From an uncultured Prochlorococcus sp. (GTDB taxonomy: Bacteria; Cyanobacteriota; Cyanobacteriia; PCC-6307; Cyanobiaceae): a stretch of DNA of 64,000 bases. Shown piece by piece: positions 8,451 through 17,899 of this stretch. The position numbers and the translations under genes are program-made. The notes under the pieces were generated by a model. The model made no database searches. It was not told where the DNA came from and saw nothing but the letters and a program-made list of their open reading frames with translations. The DNA is taken from contig NZ_CACOFR010000008.1 of assembly GCF_902626525.1 (NCBI RefSeq), positions 1 through 64,000 on the forward strand. Reading direction: 5' to 3'. Every line of letters starts with the position of its first letter. The first letter of the stretch is position 1.

Positions 8451-11360
8451 ATGACATCCAAATTTGGGTCCGATTTGTTTATAGATAGGCATCTTGGGTT
8501 AGGTGATAATGATCAAAGAATTATGCTGAATAAGCTTGGTTTTAGTAATATTGATCAATTTATAAATCAAGTTATTCCTGAAGATATTCAGCTTAAAGAT
8601 AAATCTTCAGAAATATTGCCACAAGGTTGTTCAGAAATTGAGGCTTTAAATGAATTAGAAGAGATTGCGAAGAAAAATACCAAAATGAGATCACTAATAG
8701 GCCTTGGTTATTATGACAATCACATGCCTAAAGTAATCCAAAGACATGTTCTCGAAAATCCAAGGTGGTACACATCATATACTCCATACCAAGCAGAAAT
8801 TGCACAAGGAAGGTTAGAAGCTCTATTTAATTTTCAGACTATTGTTTGTGAACTAACAGGATTCCCTGTCGCTAATGCATCTTTGTTAGATGAGGGTACT
8901 GCAGCAGCAGAAGCTATGGCGATGAGTTTTGCTGCAAGAAAAAATAAATCTTCAAAAGTGTACTTAGTGGAATCAAATGTTTTTGATCATACTTTTAATG
9001 TCCTACAAACCAGAGCAAAACCTTTGGGAATATCCTTAAAACGCTTTACTCAAAGTAACCTTCCTAATCATGATGATGTTTTTGGGATTTTGTTGCAATT
9101 ACCCGGTAAAAATGGAGAATTATTTGATCCCACATTCTTAATATCCCAAGCACATAGATCAGAAATTATTGTAACGGCATGTATTGATCCACTGGCACAA
9201 GTTTTAATTAAACCAATTTCTGAATTTGGTGTTGATGTTGCAGTTGGTAGTATGCAAAGATTTGGTGTTCCAATGGGTTTTGGTGGCCCTCATGCTGCAT
9301 ATTTTGCATGTAGCGAAAAATATAAAAGGCTGATACCTGGAAGAATTGTTGGGCAAACTCTCTCTAAAAATGGAGAAAAGTCTTTAAGACTAGCATTGCA
9401 AACAAGAGAGCAGCATATTAGAAGGGAAAAGGCTACTAGTAATATTTGTACTGCTCAATCTTTGTTAGCCATAATTTCTTCTTTTTATGCTATTTATCAT
9501 GGACCTTCTGGATTAACGCAAATTGCTAAGAGAATAGTGGAGTTGAGAATCAATTTGGAATCATGTTTGGTTGATTTAGGTTTTGATATTTCTGATGGGA
9601 TTAGATTTGATAGTGTTGATGTCTATTCTGAACACTCCCAAAAGATCCATAATGAAGCTTTAAAAAATGGGTATAACTTAAGAATTTTGCCTTTAGGATC
9701 AACTATTGAAGATTCCACTGGCTTTGGGATCTCTTTAGATGAGCTGAGTAATGAAAAAGAAATCAAAGATATTGTGACTTTTATAGCAAACCTTATAGAA
9801 AAAAAAGAAAATTTAGAGCATTTCAAATTTGAAAAAGGATTTCATCTTGAAAGTTTAGCTTTGAGATCCAGTGAATGGATGCAGCAAGATATTTTCACAA
9901 ATTACCAAAGTGAAACCGAATTAATGAGATATATATTCCGACTTGCTGAAAAAGATTTTTCTTTGGTAGATGGAATGATGCCATTAGGAAGTTGCACCAT
10001 GAAGTTAAATTCTGCATCAGAGTTAAATCCAGTCTCTTGGGCTAATTTATCTTCCATTCATCCTTTTTCCCCACCAGATCAAACTAGAGGCTATTCAAAA
10101 ATAATATCTGACCTAGAAAAATGGATAAGTGATATTGTCGGTTTAAAATCAGTTTCTTTTCAACCTAATGCAGGTTCTCAAGGAGAGTTTGCAGGTTTAT
10201 TGGCAATAAATTCCTATTTTGAATCAAAAGGAGAACTTTTAAGAAAAAAATGTTTAATTCCTAAAAGTGCTCATGGAACAAATCCTGCTAGTGCAGTTAT
10301 GGCAGGTTTTGATGTTTTAACTGTTGAATGTGATGACGAAGGAAATATTGATTTTCAAGATTTGTCAATCAAGGTTAAGAAATTTGATAACCAAATAGGA
10401 GCCCTTATGTTGACCTACCCCTCTACTCATGGGGTTTTTGAATTACAAATCAGAAAGATATGTGACTTAATCCACTCTGTTGGAGGATTTGTCTATTTAG
10501 ATGGAGCAAATCTGAACGCTCAGGTTGGATTATGCAAACCTGGGAACTATGGTGTTGATGTTTGTCATTTGAATTTACATAAAACATTCTGCATTCCTCA
10601 TGGAGGTGGTGGTCCAGGAGTAGGTCCAGTTGCCGCATCTGAAACTTTAAGCCCATTTCTTCCTACTCATTCTTTAATGGATAATAATTTATCTGTTAGT
10701 TCTAATTACGTATCTTCTGCCAAGCATGGGAGTGCAAGTATTCTTCCAATAAGTTGGATGTACATAAAAATGGCTGGTCTTTGTGGTTTACGAAAAGCAA
10801 CTGCGCACGCAATTTTATCTGCAAATTATATTGCGCATTCTTTAAAGCATAAATTCAAGATTCTTTATAAAGGAAAAAATAATTTTGTCGCACATGAATG
10901 TATTTTAGATTTTAGAGATTTAAAATCCAAAACTGGTTTGAGTGTAAATGATTTAGCCAAAAGATTAATAGATTATAGTTTTCATGCTCCAACTATAAGT
11001 TGGCCTGTTCCAGAGACCATAATGATAGAGCCTACTGAAAGTGAAAGTTTGGCAGAATTAGATAGATTTTGTGAGGCTATGCTATTGATAGGTGAAGAAA
11101 TAAGTGAAATAGAAAATAATAATGAATTAAAGAATAATAATGTAATAAGCAATTCTCCCCATACGCTGAAAGAGTTAATTGCTGATAATTGGCATTATCC
11201 TTATTCAAAAGAAAAAGCTTCTTTTCCTTATAAAACTCCAACTAATATTAAGTTTTGGTCTTCAGTTTCTAGGATTAATAATGCATATGGTGATCGCAAT
11301 TTAATTTGTTCTTGTAATGTAAATCAACCTGATTCTTTAGAAGAAAAAAAATGTGCTTAA
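8451..11360 (+). CDS. gcvP: Glycine dehydrogenase (decarboxylating), P protein
   Basis: This PLP enzyme decarboxylates glycine and passes the aminomethyl group to lipoyl-GcvH, which in cyanobacteria helps recycle photorespiratory glycine. The protein is the long fused form (969 residues), with an N-terminal non-catalytic half (about 1-450) and a C-terminal catalytic half. The glycine-rich PLP region HLNLHKTFCIPHGGGGPGVG places the Schiff-base lysine at 711. It ends in an Asn-rich, cysteine-containing tail. It follows gcvH directly; gcvT is not in this window. Confidence 0.98.
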   Translation: MTSKFGSDLFIDRHLGLGDNDQRIMLNKLGFSNIDQFINQVIPEDIQLKDKSSEILPQGCSEIEALNELEEIAKKNTKMRSLIGLGYYDNHMPKVIQRHVLENPRWYTSYTPYQAEIAQGRLEALFNFQTIVCELTGFPVANASLLDEGTAAAEAMAMSFAARKNKSSKVYLVESNVFDHTFNVLQTRAKPLGISLKRFTQSNLPNHDDVFGILLQLPGKNGELFDPTFLISQAHRSEIIVTACIDPLAQVLIKPISEFGVDVAVGSMQRFGVPMGFGGPHAAYFACSEKYKRLIPGRIVGQTLSKNGEKSLRLALQTREQHIRREKATSNICTAQSLLAIISSFYAIYHGPSGLTQIAKRIVELRINLESCLVDLGFDISDGIRFDSVDVYSEHSQKIHNEALKNGYNLRILPLGSTIEDSTGFGISLDELSNEKEIKDIVTFIANLIEKKENLEHFKFEKGFHLESLALRSSEWMQQDIFTNYQSETELMRYIFRLAEKDFSLVDGMMPLGSCTMKLNSASELNPVSWANLSSIHPFSPPDQTRGYSKIISDLEKWISDIVGLKSVSFQPNAGSQGEFAGLLAINSYFESKGELLRKKCLIPKSAHGTNPASAVMAGFDVLTVECDDEGNIDFQDLSIKVKKFDNQIGALMLTYPSTHGVFELQIRKICDLIHSVGGFVYLDGANLNAQVGLCKPGNYGVDVCHLNLHKTFCIPHGGGGPGVGPVAASETLSPFLPTHSLMDNNLSVSSNYVSSAKHGSASILPISWMYIKMAGLCGLRKATAHAILSANYIAHSLKHKFKILYKGKNNFVAHECILDFRDLKSKTGLSVNDLAKRLIDYSFHAPTISWPVPETIMIEPTESESLAELDRFCEAMLLIGEEISEIENNNELKNNNVISNSPHTLKELIADNWHYPYSKEKASFPYKTPTNIKFWSSVSRINNAYGDRNLICSCNVNQPDSLEEKKCA

Positions 11361-11459
11361 AGGGCTAGCATCCAAGTATTTACTAAGTTATTATCGATGT
11401 AAATAAAATTTAATATTTTCTTATAGAAATTTTTTAAATTTTTTTATTAAAATATTCAA

Positions 11460-11488
11460 GCATCAAATTTTTTTGGGGTATTTGAAGC
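11460..11488 (+). promoter_or_regulatory. Hairpin immediately before the start codon of the 82-residue protein gene
   Basis: GCATCAAAT (11460-11468) and ATTTGAAGC (11480-11488) are inverted repeats with one mismatch, enclosing an 11-base loop of Ts and a GGGG. The hairpin ends one base before the ATG at 11490, so if transcribed it could affect ribosome access. The GGGG in the loop is the only ribosome-binding-like sequence there. AT-rich sequence makes chance pairing common. Confidence 0.3.
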
Positions 11489-11489
11489 T

Positions 11490-11738
11490 ATGACTAAAGA
11501 TCATAAATCTGGTAATGTTAAACGCTTGCCAATTGAAAACGTTGATTTACCAAATTTTGTCAATAATTTTTCAAGAGATAGTTCAAATATTTGTTCCATA
11601 GATGGAACTAATGTTATAAGAGTCCCGTTTGGTAAAAAATTCTCCAAGAAGAAAAGGCCTGAAAAGAATCAAAATATCGCTACTCTCATCCTTCCTTTAA
11701 GTTCGTATAGTAGTCCTACACCCCCACATGTAGCATAA
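11490..11738 (+). CDS. Small protein of unknown function (82 residues)
   Basis: This small plus-strand frame lies alone between gcvP and the convergent sqdX, ending 6 bases before the sqdX stop. The product is basic in its middle (VPFGKKFSKKKRPEKNQN) and ends in a Pro/Ser-rich hydrophobic tail (LILPLSSYSSPTPPHVA). It has no signal peptide or membrane helix. I do not recognise a family. The frame fills its interval well and looks like a conserved picocyanobacterial hypothetical protein, but I cannot test conservation. The 129 bases upstream are very AT-rich and include a hairpin abutting the ATG. Confidence 0.6.
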   Translation: MTKDHKSGNVKRLPIENVDLPNFVNNFSRDSSNICSIDGTNVIRVPFGKKFSKKKRPEKNQNIATLILPLSSYSSPTPPHVA

Positions 11739-11744
11739 TTTAAA

Positions 11745-12884
11745 TTAAAGCTGCTTTGTTTCCTTGAGTGTATTTGAATAATAATTTTGTAGTTGCAATG
11801 TAGCTTGATTCCAATCCCACTTTTCTGCTTCATTTCTCGCTTCTTTTCTCATAATTTCTCTTTTATCTTCATTTTCTAGAATTTTTTTTGTCGCTTCAAT
11901 TAAGCTTTGTTCTCCATTATCTGTTTCATCAGGATCATATAAACAACCATTTACACCATCATTTATTATATCTGGAATACCTCCCTTGTTAGCTCCTATA
12001 ACTGGACATCCTGCTGCCATTGCTTCTAATAACACTAATCCTAGTGTTTCTGTACTTGAGGGAAATAAAAATATATCTCCTGAGGCATAAGCGCTAGCGA
12101 GTTCATCGCCAGATAAATATCCTATGAAATTTGTCCTGGTATTTTCAAAGATTTTTTCAAGTTGGTTCCTATATGGTCCGTCACCTACAAGTGCAAGGCA
12201 TGCATTAGGAATACTCTCTAATACTGGTTTGATTCTTTCAATTTGCTTTTCTGCTGATAATCTTCCTACATATATCAATAGGTAATTAGCATCTTGATAT
12301 TTTCCAAATAATTTTTCTCTCATTTTCTCACTTCTCAAGTCAGGCCGGAAACTATAAGTATCTACGCCTCTCTGCCATAGAGCAGTCCTTTGAATACCTT
12401 TATCTTTTAACTCATTTACCATAGCGGTGGATGTACATAAATTTAACAAGGCTTGATTATGAGCTGCTTTGAGTAATTCCCATAAAAGGGGCTCTAACAT
12501 ACCCATCCCGTAATGTTCAAGATATTTAGGAAGATGAGTATGATAGCTTGCAATTAAAGGAATATTATTAGTTTTCGCTAACCATATACCACCTAAGCCA
12601 AGTACAGCTGGATTAACAACATGTATTAAATCCGGTTTGAATGTTTCTAACTTATCTGAAACAGCAGGACCGGGTAGACCAAGCTTCAACTCTGGATATA
12701 AGGGTAATGGCATTGCCGCAACTCCAACCACAGTTGCTCCCATATATGACTCTGGACAACCCTCAGGACAAAAAATTATAACTTCATCACCATTTTTTAT
12801 TAAAAATTCAATAGTTTTAGTCAGTCTTGTTACTATGCCGTCAACTTTAGGTAAAAAAGTTTCAGTAAACAATGCAATTTTCAC
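11745..12884 (-). CDS. sqdX: Sulfoquinovosyltransferase SqdX (GT4 family)
   Basis: SqdX transfers sulfoquinovose from UDP-sulfoquinovose to diacylglycerol, the last step of sulfolipid (SQDG) synthesis. The 379-residue GT4 enzyme starts MKIALFTETFLPKVDGIVTR; its acceptor half contains LASYHTHLPKYLEHY-like sequence near 112-125. The donor half begins at YVGRLSAEKQ (205-214), and the E-x7-E nucleotide-sugar motif is E279/E287 within TETLGLVLLEAMAAGCPVIG. It lies 27 bases downstream of sqdB on the same strand, which supports the specific assignment over a generic GT4 enzyme. SQDG lets phosphate-starved picocyanobacteria replace phospholipids. Confidence 0.92.
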   Translation of the reverse strand: MKIALFTETFLPKVDGIVTRLTKTIEFLIKNGDEVIIFCPEGCPESYMGATVVGVAAMPLPLYPELKLGLPGPAVSDKLETFKPDLIHVVNPAVLGLGGIWLAKTNNIPLIASYHTHLPKYLEHYGMGMLEPLLWELLKAAHNQALLNLCTSTAMVNELKDKGIQRTALWQRGVDTYSFRPDLRSEKMREKLFGKYQDANYLLIYVGRLSAEKQIERIKPVLESIPNACLALVGDGPYRNQLEKIFENTRTNFIGYLSGDELASAYASGDIFLFPSSTETLGLVLLEAMAAGCPVIGANKGGIPDIINDGVNGCLYDPDETDNGEQSLIEATKKILENEDKREIMRKEARNEAEKWDWNQATLQLQNYYSNTLKETKQL

Positions 12885-12911
12885 TTTCTTAAGGTAATTT
12901 TTTAGAAAATT

Positions 12912-14105
12912 TCAATTAGTCTTTATAGCCTCAGCTTGTTTCTTTGTCCAAGATGAAACACAAGGTATGCGTTTTAAATCGCATCTATTGGAGTATTTTT
13001 TAGCAACTTCAACTACTTCTTCTAGCAAGCCATTATCAAGAGTCGTTGGATTTAGACCTAATTCTATAAAGCATTTATTATCAACAATCAAATCATTCTC
13101 AACTGCTTCGTTTCTGGGATTTGGTAAATAATTGATATCAGCTCCCGTTAGAGACGCCACTTTTTTAGCTAGTTCACCAACTTGATGACTTTCAGTCATT
13201 TGATTGAAGATCTTGACTCTCTCTCCAGATTTTGGAGGATTCTCAAGAGCAAGTTGTACACATTTTACAGAGTCTTTTATATGTATAAATGCTCTTGTTT
13301 GCCCTCCTGTTCCATGAACACTTAATGGATATCCAATTGCAGCTTGCATTAGAAATCTGTTTAGCACTGTTCCATAATCTCCGTCATAATCAAATCGGTT
13401 TGTTAATCTTGGATCTTTTAAAGTTGCTTCTGTATTTGTTCCCCAAACAATACCTTGATGCAAATCAGTGATTCTAACAAGATCATTTTTGTTGTAGTAA
13501 AGAAATAATAATTGATCTAAAGTTTTAGTCATATGGTAAACACTTCCTGGACTTGCAGGGTGTAATATTTCTTCTTCAAAGCGGCTTCCATCTGGCTGAG
13601 GAACTTCAACTTTTAAATAACCTTCTGGTATTGTTGCACCTCTATGGGATCCATAACCGTAGACTCCCATTGTTCCTAAATGAACTACGTGAATATCCAA
13701 ATTACTCTCTACGATTGCAGCAAGAAGATTGTGGGTGCCATTAACATTATTATCCACTGTATATCTTTTGGTAAAACTTGATTTCATAGAGTAAGGAGCT
13801 GCTCTTTGTTCGGCAAAATGTATAACCGAATCAGGTTTTTCTTCAATTAGTAAATTTAATAATTTTTGATATTGTTTAGAGATATCCATGCTAAGAAATC
13901 TCATGGGCTTACCTCCAATCTCTTCCCATGCGGATAGTCTTTCAGTTATTGAAGAAATCGGAGTTAGAGATTCAACTTCTAGATCAATATCAATTTTTCT
14001 ACGACTTAAATTGTCGACAATAATTACATCATGATTTTGCTCTGCTAAATTCACCGCACAAGGCCAACCGCAAAAACCATCTCCACCAAGAACAATAACT
14101 TTCAC
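12912..14105 (-). CDS. sqdB: UDP-sulfoquinovose synthase
   Basis: SqdB converts UDP-glucose and sulfite to UDP-sulfoquinovose. It is a short-chain dehydrogenase-like protein of 397 residues. The NAD-binding loop is GGDGFCGW at 7-14. The catalytic residues can be placed at Thr145 (HLGTMGVYG) and Tyr190-x3-Lys194 (SVYHMTK). RFDYDGDYGTVLNRFLMQAAIGYPL and the GTGGQTRAFIHI segment are typical of the family. It is the first gene of the sqdB-sqdX pair. The 171-base gap upstream separates it from thiG and probably contains its promoter. Confidence 0.97.
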   Translation of the reverse strand: MKVIVLGGDGFCGWPCAVNLAEQNHDVIIVDNLSRRKIDIDLEVESLTPISSITERLSAWEEIGGKPMRFLSMDISKQYQKLLNLLIEEKPDSVIHFAEQRAAPYSMKSSFTKRYTVDNNVNGTHNLLAAIVESNLDIHVVHLGTMGVYGYGSHRGATIPEGYLKVEVPQPDGSRFEEEILHPASPGSVYHMTKTLDQLLFLYYNKNDLVRITDLHQGIVWGTNTEATLKDPRLTNRFDYDGDYGTVLNRFLMQAAIGYPLSVHGTGGQTRAFIHIKDSVKCVQLALENPPKSGERVKIFNQMTESHQVGELAKKVASLTGADINYLPNPRNEAVENDLIVDNKCFIELGLNPTTLDNGLLEEVVEVAKKYSNRCDLKRIPCVSSWTKKQAEAIKTN

Positions 14106-14276
14106 TCAGAACTCCAGAATTAATAGATACATAATATATTTATTAAATTACTACAGTGTGCTTCCAATTTGCGAAAAAACATTGTAAATAGTTTCAAATC
14201 TTCTTTCTTAATTCGATAAATAAAACCAAATAATAAATTTTTACTCTCTTTTTCAAATGTGCTCAAATCAAGAGAG
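14106..14276. other. Intergenic region between thiG and sqdB
   Basis: This 171-base gap is one of the longest in the window. On the minus strand it starts with a terminator-like hairpin at the thiG end (14243-14277) and continues AT-rich to the sqdB ATG, with TATATT and TATTAT hexamers about 25-40 bases before it that could serve as -10 elements. One TTTACAAT match to half of the RpaB-binding HLR1 repeat is present, but the second half is not. No small ORF or recognisable RNA was seen. Confidence 0.4.
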
Positions 14277-14277
14277 T
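14243..14277 (-). terminator. Hairpin at the 3' end of thiG
   Basis: ACTCTCTT (14243-14250) and AAGAGAGT (14270-14277) form a perfect 8-base-pair stem with a 19-base loop, overlapping the last base of the thiG stop. On the minus strand it is followed by A-rich then T-rich sequence rather than a clean T-run, so it is at best a weak intrinsic terminator or an RNA 3' end stabiliser. Confidence 0.35.
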
Positions 14278-15071
14278 TAGATAGATATATTTTCCCCCGG
14301 TGAACTTGCTACTGCAAAGTCTTTTTTCTTAATTCTTCCTGCAAGAAACGCTAGCCTGCCAGCTTTCACACCATGATTTATAGCTTTAGCCATAAGAGGA
14401 GGATTCTCAGCTTGTGCTATTGCACTATTGATTAAGACCCCATCAGCTCCAAGTTCCATAGCTTGAGAAGCTTCACTAGGCACCCCAATTCCCGCGTCAA
14501 TTATCACTGGAACTTTTGCATTCTCAATAATTATCTCTATGTTTGATAAATTTAATAAACCCTGCCCGGAGCCAATAGGCGAGCCTAATGGCATTACAGT
14601 TGCACAACCTATTTCTTCTAATCTTTTTGCAAGAATAGGATCTGCATTGATATAGGGAAGTACAGCAAAACCCTTGCTTATTAAAACTTCAGCTGCTTTT
14701 AGAGTTTCTATTGGATCTGGTAGTAAATACTTTTTGTCAGGAATTACTTCTAACTTCACAAAATTATTTTCTTCTTGACCAGACAATTTTGCAAGCTCTC
14801 TTCCCAAAAATGCTATTCTGACTGCTTCATCGGCATTAACACACCCAGCTGTATTAGGAAGCATCCAATATTTTTTCCAGTTAATTTTTTCTAGTAAATT
14901 TTCTCCAGGTTGATCATTTTTAATTCTTCTAACAGCGACGGTTATAATTTCTGTTTCCGAATTTGATAAACTTTCTACCATATCTTGAGTAGATTTGTAT
15001 TTGCCAGTACCTACCATTAATCTACTAGAAAATTGTTTTCCCCCAATAAGTAAAGATGAATAATTTTTCAT
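14277..15071 (-). CDS. thiG: Thiazole synthase ThiG
   Basis: ThiG forms the thiazole phosphate ring of thiamine from deoxyxylulose phosphate, dehydroglycine and ThiS thiocarboxylate. The 264-residue protein shows the TIM-barrel signatures GTGKYKS at 21-27, NTAGC at 73-77, and KLEVIPD with the Schiff-base lysine at 106, followed by [31 protein letters not shown]-type phosphate-binding loops. It starts 2 bases after the TPR protein gene. No TPP riboswitch is present nearby. Confidence 0.97.
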   Translation of the reverse strand: MKNYSSLLIGGKQFSSRLMVGTGKYKSTQDMVESLSNSETEIITVAVRRIKNDQPGENLLEKINWKKYWMLPNTAGCVNADEAVRIAFLGRELAKLSGQEENNFVKLEVIPDKKYLLPDPIETLKAAEVLISKGFAVLPYINADPILAKRLEEIGCATVMPLGSPIGSGQGLLNLSNIEIIIENAKVPVIIDAGIGVPSEASQAMELGADGVLINSAIAQAENPPLMAKAINHGVKAGRLAFLAGRIKKKDFAVASSPGENISI

Positions 15072-15073
15072 AT

Positions 15074-15631
15074 TTAGAATCCCTTATCTTTAATACCTTT
15101 ATAAGGTTTATAATTATTTCTTTTTTCTAACTCCTTACTTTTTTTAATTGCAGTTTTGTTTTTTGGATCTATCTCTAAAACCTTTTGATAAGTAGTATAT
15201 GCTAAATCATATTCAAGTAAACGTTGTTGTGCTGATGCGAGATTATTGAGGGCTATAGGATATTCTGGTAGTGATTTTATTGCAGAGTTATAGTGTTTAA
15301 TAGCTTTTTTAAATTCATTTTGAGCAGCATAAGAAAATCCTAAAGCATTATTTATTATGGCTTTAGCTTCTTCAGGTTCATTTTCATAATTTTCAATTGC
15401 TTTTAAAAAAGTTTTAGTTGCTTCAGAATATAATCTTTTTTTTATCTGAATAGACCCAAATTCATACAGTTCTGTAGCTTTAGTTAGAGAATCTAAACCT
15501 TTCTGTTCGAATTTTACTAAATTTAATTCTTCGCTTCTAGTTTTTAGAAATTGTCTGAATACAAAAATAGAGATTATTATTAATACAATGAAAAGAATTA
15601 TTAAGTAGGATTGAAAGGAAGATATTTCCAT
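15074..15631 (-). CDS. Membrane-anchored TPR protein (Ycf37-like)
   Basis: One N-terminal membrane helix (about residues 8-27) is followed by tetratricopeptide repeats from about 55 to 165: signature residues recur in [40 protein letters not shown] and [21 protein letters not shown]. The architecture matches the cyanobacterial and algal Ycf37 family, linked to photosystem I assembly or stability. The assignment to Ycf37 is inferred from architecture and organism, not from a diagnostic motif. It sits between rplT (37 bases upstream) and thiG (2 bases downstream), probably in one transcript. Confidence 0.75.
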   Translation of the reverse strand: MEISSFQSYLIILFIVLIIISIFVFRQFLKTRSEELNLVKFEQKGLDSLTKATELYEFGSIQIKKRLYSEATKTFLKAIENYENEPEEAKAIINNALGFSYAAQNEFKKAIKHYNSAIKSLPEYPIALNNLASAQQRLLEYDLAYTTYQKVLEIDPKNKTAIKKSKELEKRNNYKPYKGIKDKGF

Positions 15632-15668
15632 TATTTACAATTACTTTTTTAAATTATATTCTTTTTTT

Positions 15669-16016
15669 CTAATTAATAACGGAAGAAACTATTTTTTCAA
15701 AACACTTAGGATCGTTTAAAGCTAATTGAGCAAGCATTTTTCTGTTAATGATAATTTCTGAATTTTTCATCCCACTTATTAACTTGCTATAGTTAGTTCC
15801 ATTAATTCTGGCTGATGCATTAATTCTAGATATCCAAAGTCTTCTAAAATCTCTTTTTCTTCTTCTTCTATCTCTGTAAGCATTACAAAGAGCTTTCATT
15901 ACTCTTTGATTTGCGGTTCTGAAAAGATTTTTGTTTCCACCTCTAAAACCTTTTGCAAGATTTAAGATTTTGTTTCTTCTTTTTCTGGCTATGTTGCCTC
16001 TTTTTACACGTGCCAT
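15669..16016 (-). CDS. rplT: 50S ribosomal protein L20
   Basis: L20 is an early 23S rRNA-binding assembly protein. The very basic 115-residue protein begins [18 protein letters not shown], with [21 protein letters not shown] and the helical [20 protein letters not shown] that define the family. It lies 29 bases downstream of rpmI in the classical rpmI-rplT pair. Here infC, the usual third member, is elsewhere (46126-46698). Confidence 0.98.
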   Translation of the reverse strand: MARVKRGNIARKRRNKILNLAKGFRGGNKNLFRTANQRVMKALCNAYRDRRRRKRDFRRLWISRINASARINGTNYSKLISGMKNSEIIINRKMLAQLALNDPKCFEKIVSSVIN

Positions 16017-16045
16017 GAATATTTAAAGGGAAATGGGTAAAAGAA

Positions 16046-16243
16046 TTATGCGTAGGGAATCATTAATCTTACATTATCAGCATCTCTTTCATCAACTACG
16101 GCTTTTGTTGATAGATGTCTTTTTAATTTGGAGCTTTTATGATCAAGTAAATGATTATGGAAAGCTCTTCTTCTCATGAATTTACCGGTCGCAGTAGCTT
16201 TAAATCTTTTGGCAGCTGATTTACGAGTTTTTAGTTTAGACAT
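16046..16243 (-). CDS. rpmI: 50S ribosomal protein L35
   Basis: The product is 65 residues from the ATG at 16243 ([14 protein letters not shown]), the conserved family N-terminus. An in-frame TTG three codons upstream is less likely. The rest is basic with [21 protein letters not shown] and ends in VRLMIPYA. It is followed closely by rplT. A candidate promoter lies upstream at 16270-16298. Confidence 0.97.
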
Positions 16244-16269
16244 TAATGTCAAATATGTTTAATTAGGAT

Positions 16270-16298
16270 AATCTAAACCTTTATATGCATTGGTGCAA
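16270..16298 (-). promoter_or_regulatory. Candidate sigma-70 promoter for rpmI-rplT
   Basis: On the minus strand TTGCAC (16293-16298) and TAGATT (16270-16275) are separated by exactly 17 bases, the ideal spacing for a group 1 sigma factor. The -10 element ends 26 bases upstream of the rpmI ATG. It is one of the few places in this AT-rich window with both a -35-like and a -10-like hexamer at proper spacing. Confidence 0.45.
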
Positions 16299-16333
16299 AT
16301 TAAAGTTTTTTTTGATAATGGAAGTTCTAACTT

Positions 16334-17872
16334 ATGAAACTTAAATTTGCCTTTTTAAAATTATTTTTAGGCTTTATTTCACTTTTAACAATTAACATTA
16401 ATTTTTCTCCCGATGTCCTAGGAGAAGAATTGCTAAATGTTGAACTTGATAAAGAAATTAAAAAAGGAAATTTTTTAATTGGATTAAAGCAATATCTTGG
16501 CGGAGAAAATGATAGTTTTTCTAGAAAAAAGAATATTAACTTTTTAACTGATAAAGGCTTTTTAAACCTCATATCTTCTAACGGTATCAAATATAATTCA
16601 AAACAAATTAACATTATCTGGGTGGATATACCCGTTAGACATCCAAAAACAATTGAAAGAATTGTTTTTGGTCCGTTTGCCAGTTTTGAATCAGCAAAAA
16701 AACAATCAGAAAAACTAAAAGGTAAAGGATTTGAGACTACTATTGCCTTCCCTAAAAATTGGGAGGTTTGGATTCCATTTGAAGATGATTTACCACAGTT
16801 TGAATTAAAAAATAAGATTTTTAGAAAAACAAAAAATATCCAAATTACACCTTTTCTTAGAAGTGATAATGATGTGATAAAACTCGAAGGACCCATATAT
16901 ATTTATGCCGAGGACGAAATAAAAATAAATGATGTTAATTTTGGCAATAATTTTTATTTAATCCAAGATTCATATGGAACTTGGACATTAATTCAAAAAA
17001 TCGATTTTGATGATTATCTAGAGGGTGTTTTGCCATATGAAATTGGACCGAATTCCCCGCTAGAAGCTCTAAAGGCACAAGCAGTTATTGCTAGAACTTG
17101 GGGAATTTTTAATTCTGATAGATTTAATATGGATAAATATCATTTATGTATTAGCACTCAATGCCAAGTTTATAAGCCTCCTAAAATTAAAAATAAAAAA
17201 GTCCAAAAAGCTATAAATTCAACTTCAAATTTAATTCTTACATATGATAATCAACCGATAAATGCTTTTTATCATGGTTCTAATGGTGGTTTATCTGCTA
17301 CTGCAAATGAGTCTTGGCAAATCAAAAATTATCCTTATTTTAAAACCATAATAGATGGTTCTAAATCAATAAATAATATTTTTAGCCTTCCAATTTCAAG
17401 TGAATCTGATTTGAATAATTTTTTAGATTTTGATAGAGAAAAGTTTTATGGCAGTAATCATTCTCTTTTTCGATGGAATAGGAAAATTTCTAGTTTAAAC
17501 ATTAAAGAAAAGTTAATTAAAAACAGACTCGTAAATATAAATGAAAATGTTTTGGAATTAAACGTTATTGAACGTGGTTCAAGTGGTAGAGTTACAAAAT
17601 TAGAAATTCAGACGGACAAAGTCAATCAATCTATTGTTCTTGTTAAAGATGATATTCGACGGGTATTGAGTTTTATACCTAGTAATTTATTTACTATTAA
17701 TAAATTAAGTGATGATTTATGGCTTTTTAGAGGAGGAGGCTTCGGTCATGGTGTAGGTTTATCACAGTCAGGAGCAATTGAAATGGCTGAATTAGGATTT
17801 TCTTATGAACAAATATTGAATCATTACTATCGAAATGCAAAACTTGAAAAAATTGAGTTATGGTCTCAATGA
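16334..17872 (+). CDS. SpoIID/LytB domain protein, exported
   Basis: The N-terminus (MKLKFAFLKLFLGFISLLTI) is a signal peptide or anchor. An N-terminal region of about 150 residues includes an SPOR-like stretch (FGPFASFESAKKQSEKLKGKGF). The SpoIID domain follows, with the typical IDFDDYLEGVLPYEI and SPLEALKAQAVIARTW (about 242-257), and the C-terminal GGGFGHGVGLSQSGA near 467-481. In Bacillus, SpoIID is a lytic transglycosylase and LytB an amidase modifier; in cyanobacteria the role is presumably peptidoglycan remodelling. The downstream glycosyltransferase gene starts 27 bases later. The start ATG follows rpmI divergently. Confidence 0.88.
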   Translation: MKLKFAFLKLFLGFISLLTININFSPDVLGEELLNVELDKEIKKGNFLIGLKQYLGGENDSFSRKKNINFLTDKGFLNLISSNGIKYNSKQINIIWVDIPVRHPKTIERIVFGPFASFESAKKQSEKLKGKGFETTIAFPKNWEVWIPFEDDLPQFELKNKIFRKTKNIQITPFLRSDNDVIKLEGPIYIYAEDEIKINDVNFGNNFYLIQDSYGTWTLIQKIDFDDYLEGVLPYEIGPNSPLEALKAQAVIARTWGIFNSDRFNMDKYHLCISTQCQVYKPPKIKNKKVQKAINSTSNLILTYDNQPINAFYHGSNGGLSATANESWQIKNYPYFKTIIDGSKSINNIFSLPISSESDLNNFLDFDREKFYGSNHSLFRWNRKISSLNIKEKLIKNRLVNINENVLELNVIERGSSGRVTKLEIQTDKVNQSIVLVKDDIRRVLSFIPSNLFTINKLSDDLWLFRGGGFGHGVGLSQSGAIEMAELGFSYEQILNHYYRNAKLEKIELWSQ

Positions 17873-17899
17873 GAATTAAATAATTAGAAATTTAATTTT

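Noticed and set aside
14150-14200. Possible RpaB-binding HLR1 site upstream of sqdB
   Set aside because: Only one half (TTTACAAT on the minus strand) matches; the second half is badly degenerate.
16327-16896. A 189-codon open frame on the minus strand
   Set aside because: It lies entirely antisense to the SpoIID-like gene; its product is Phe/Ser/Leu-rich, the usual mirror of an AT-rich coding strand.
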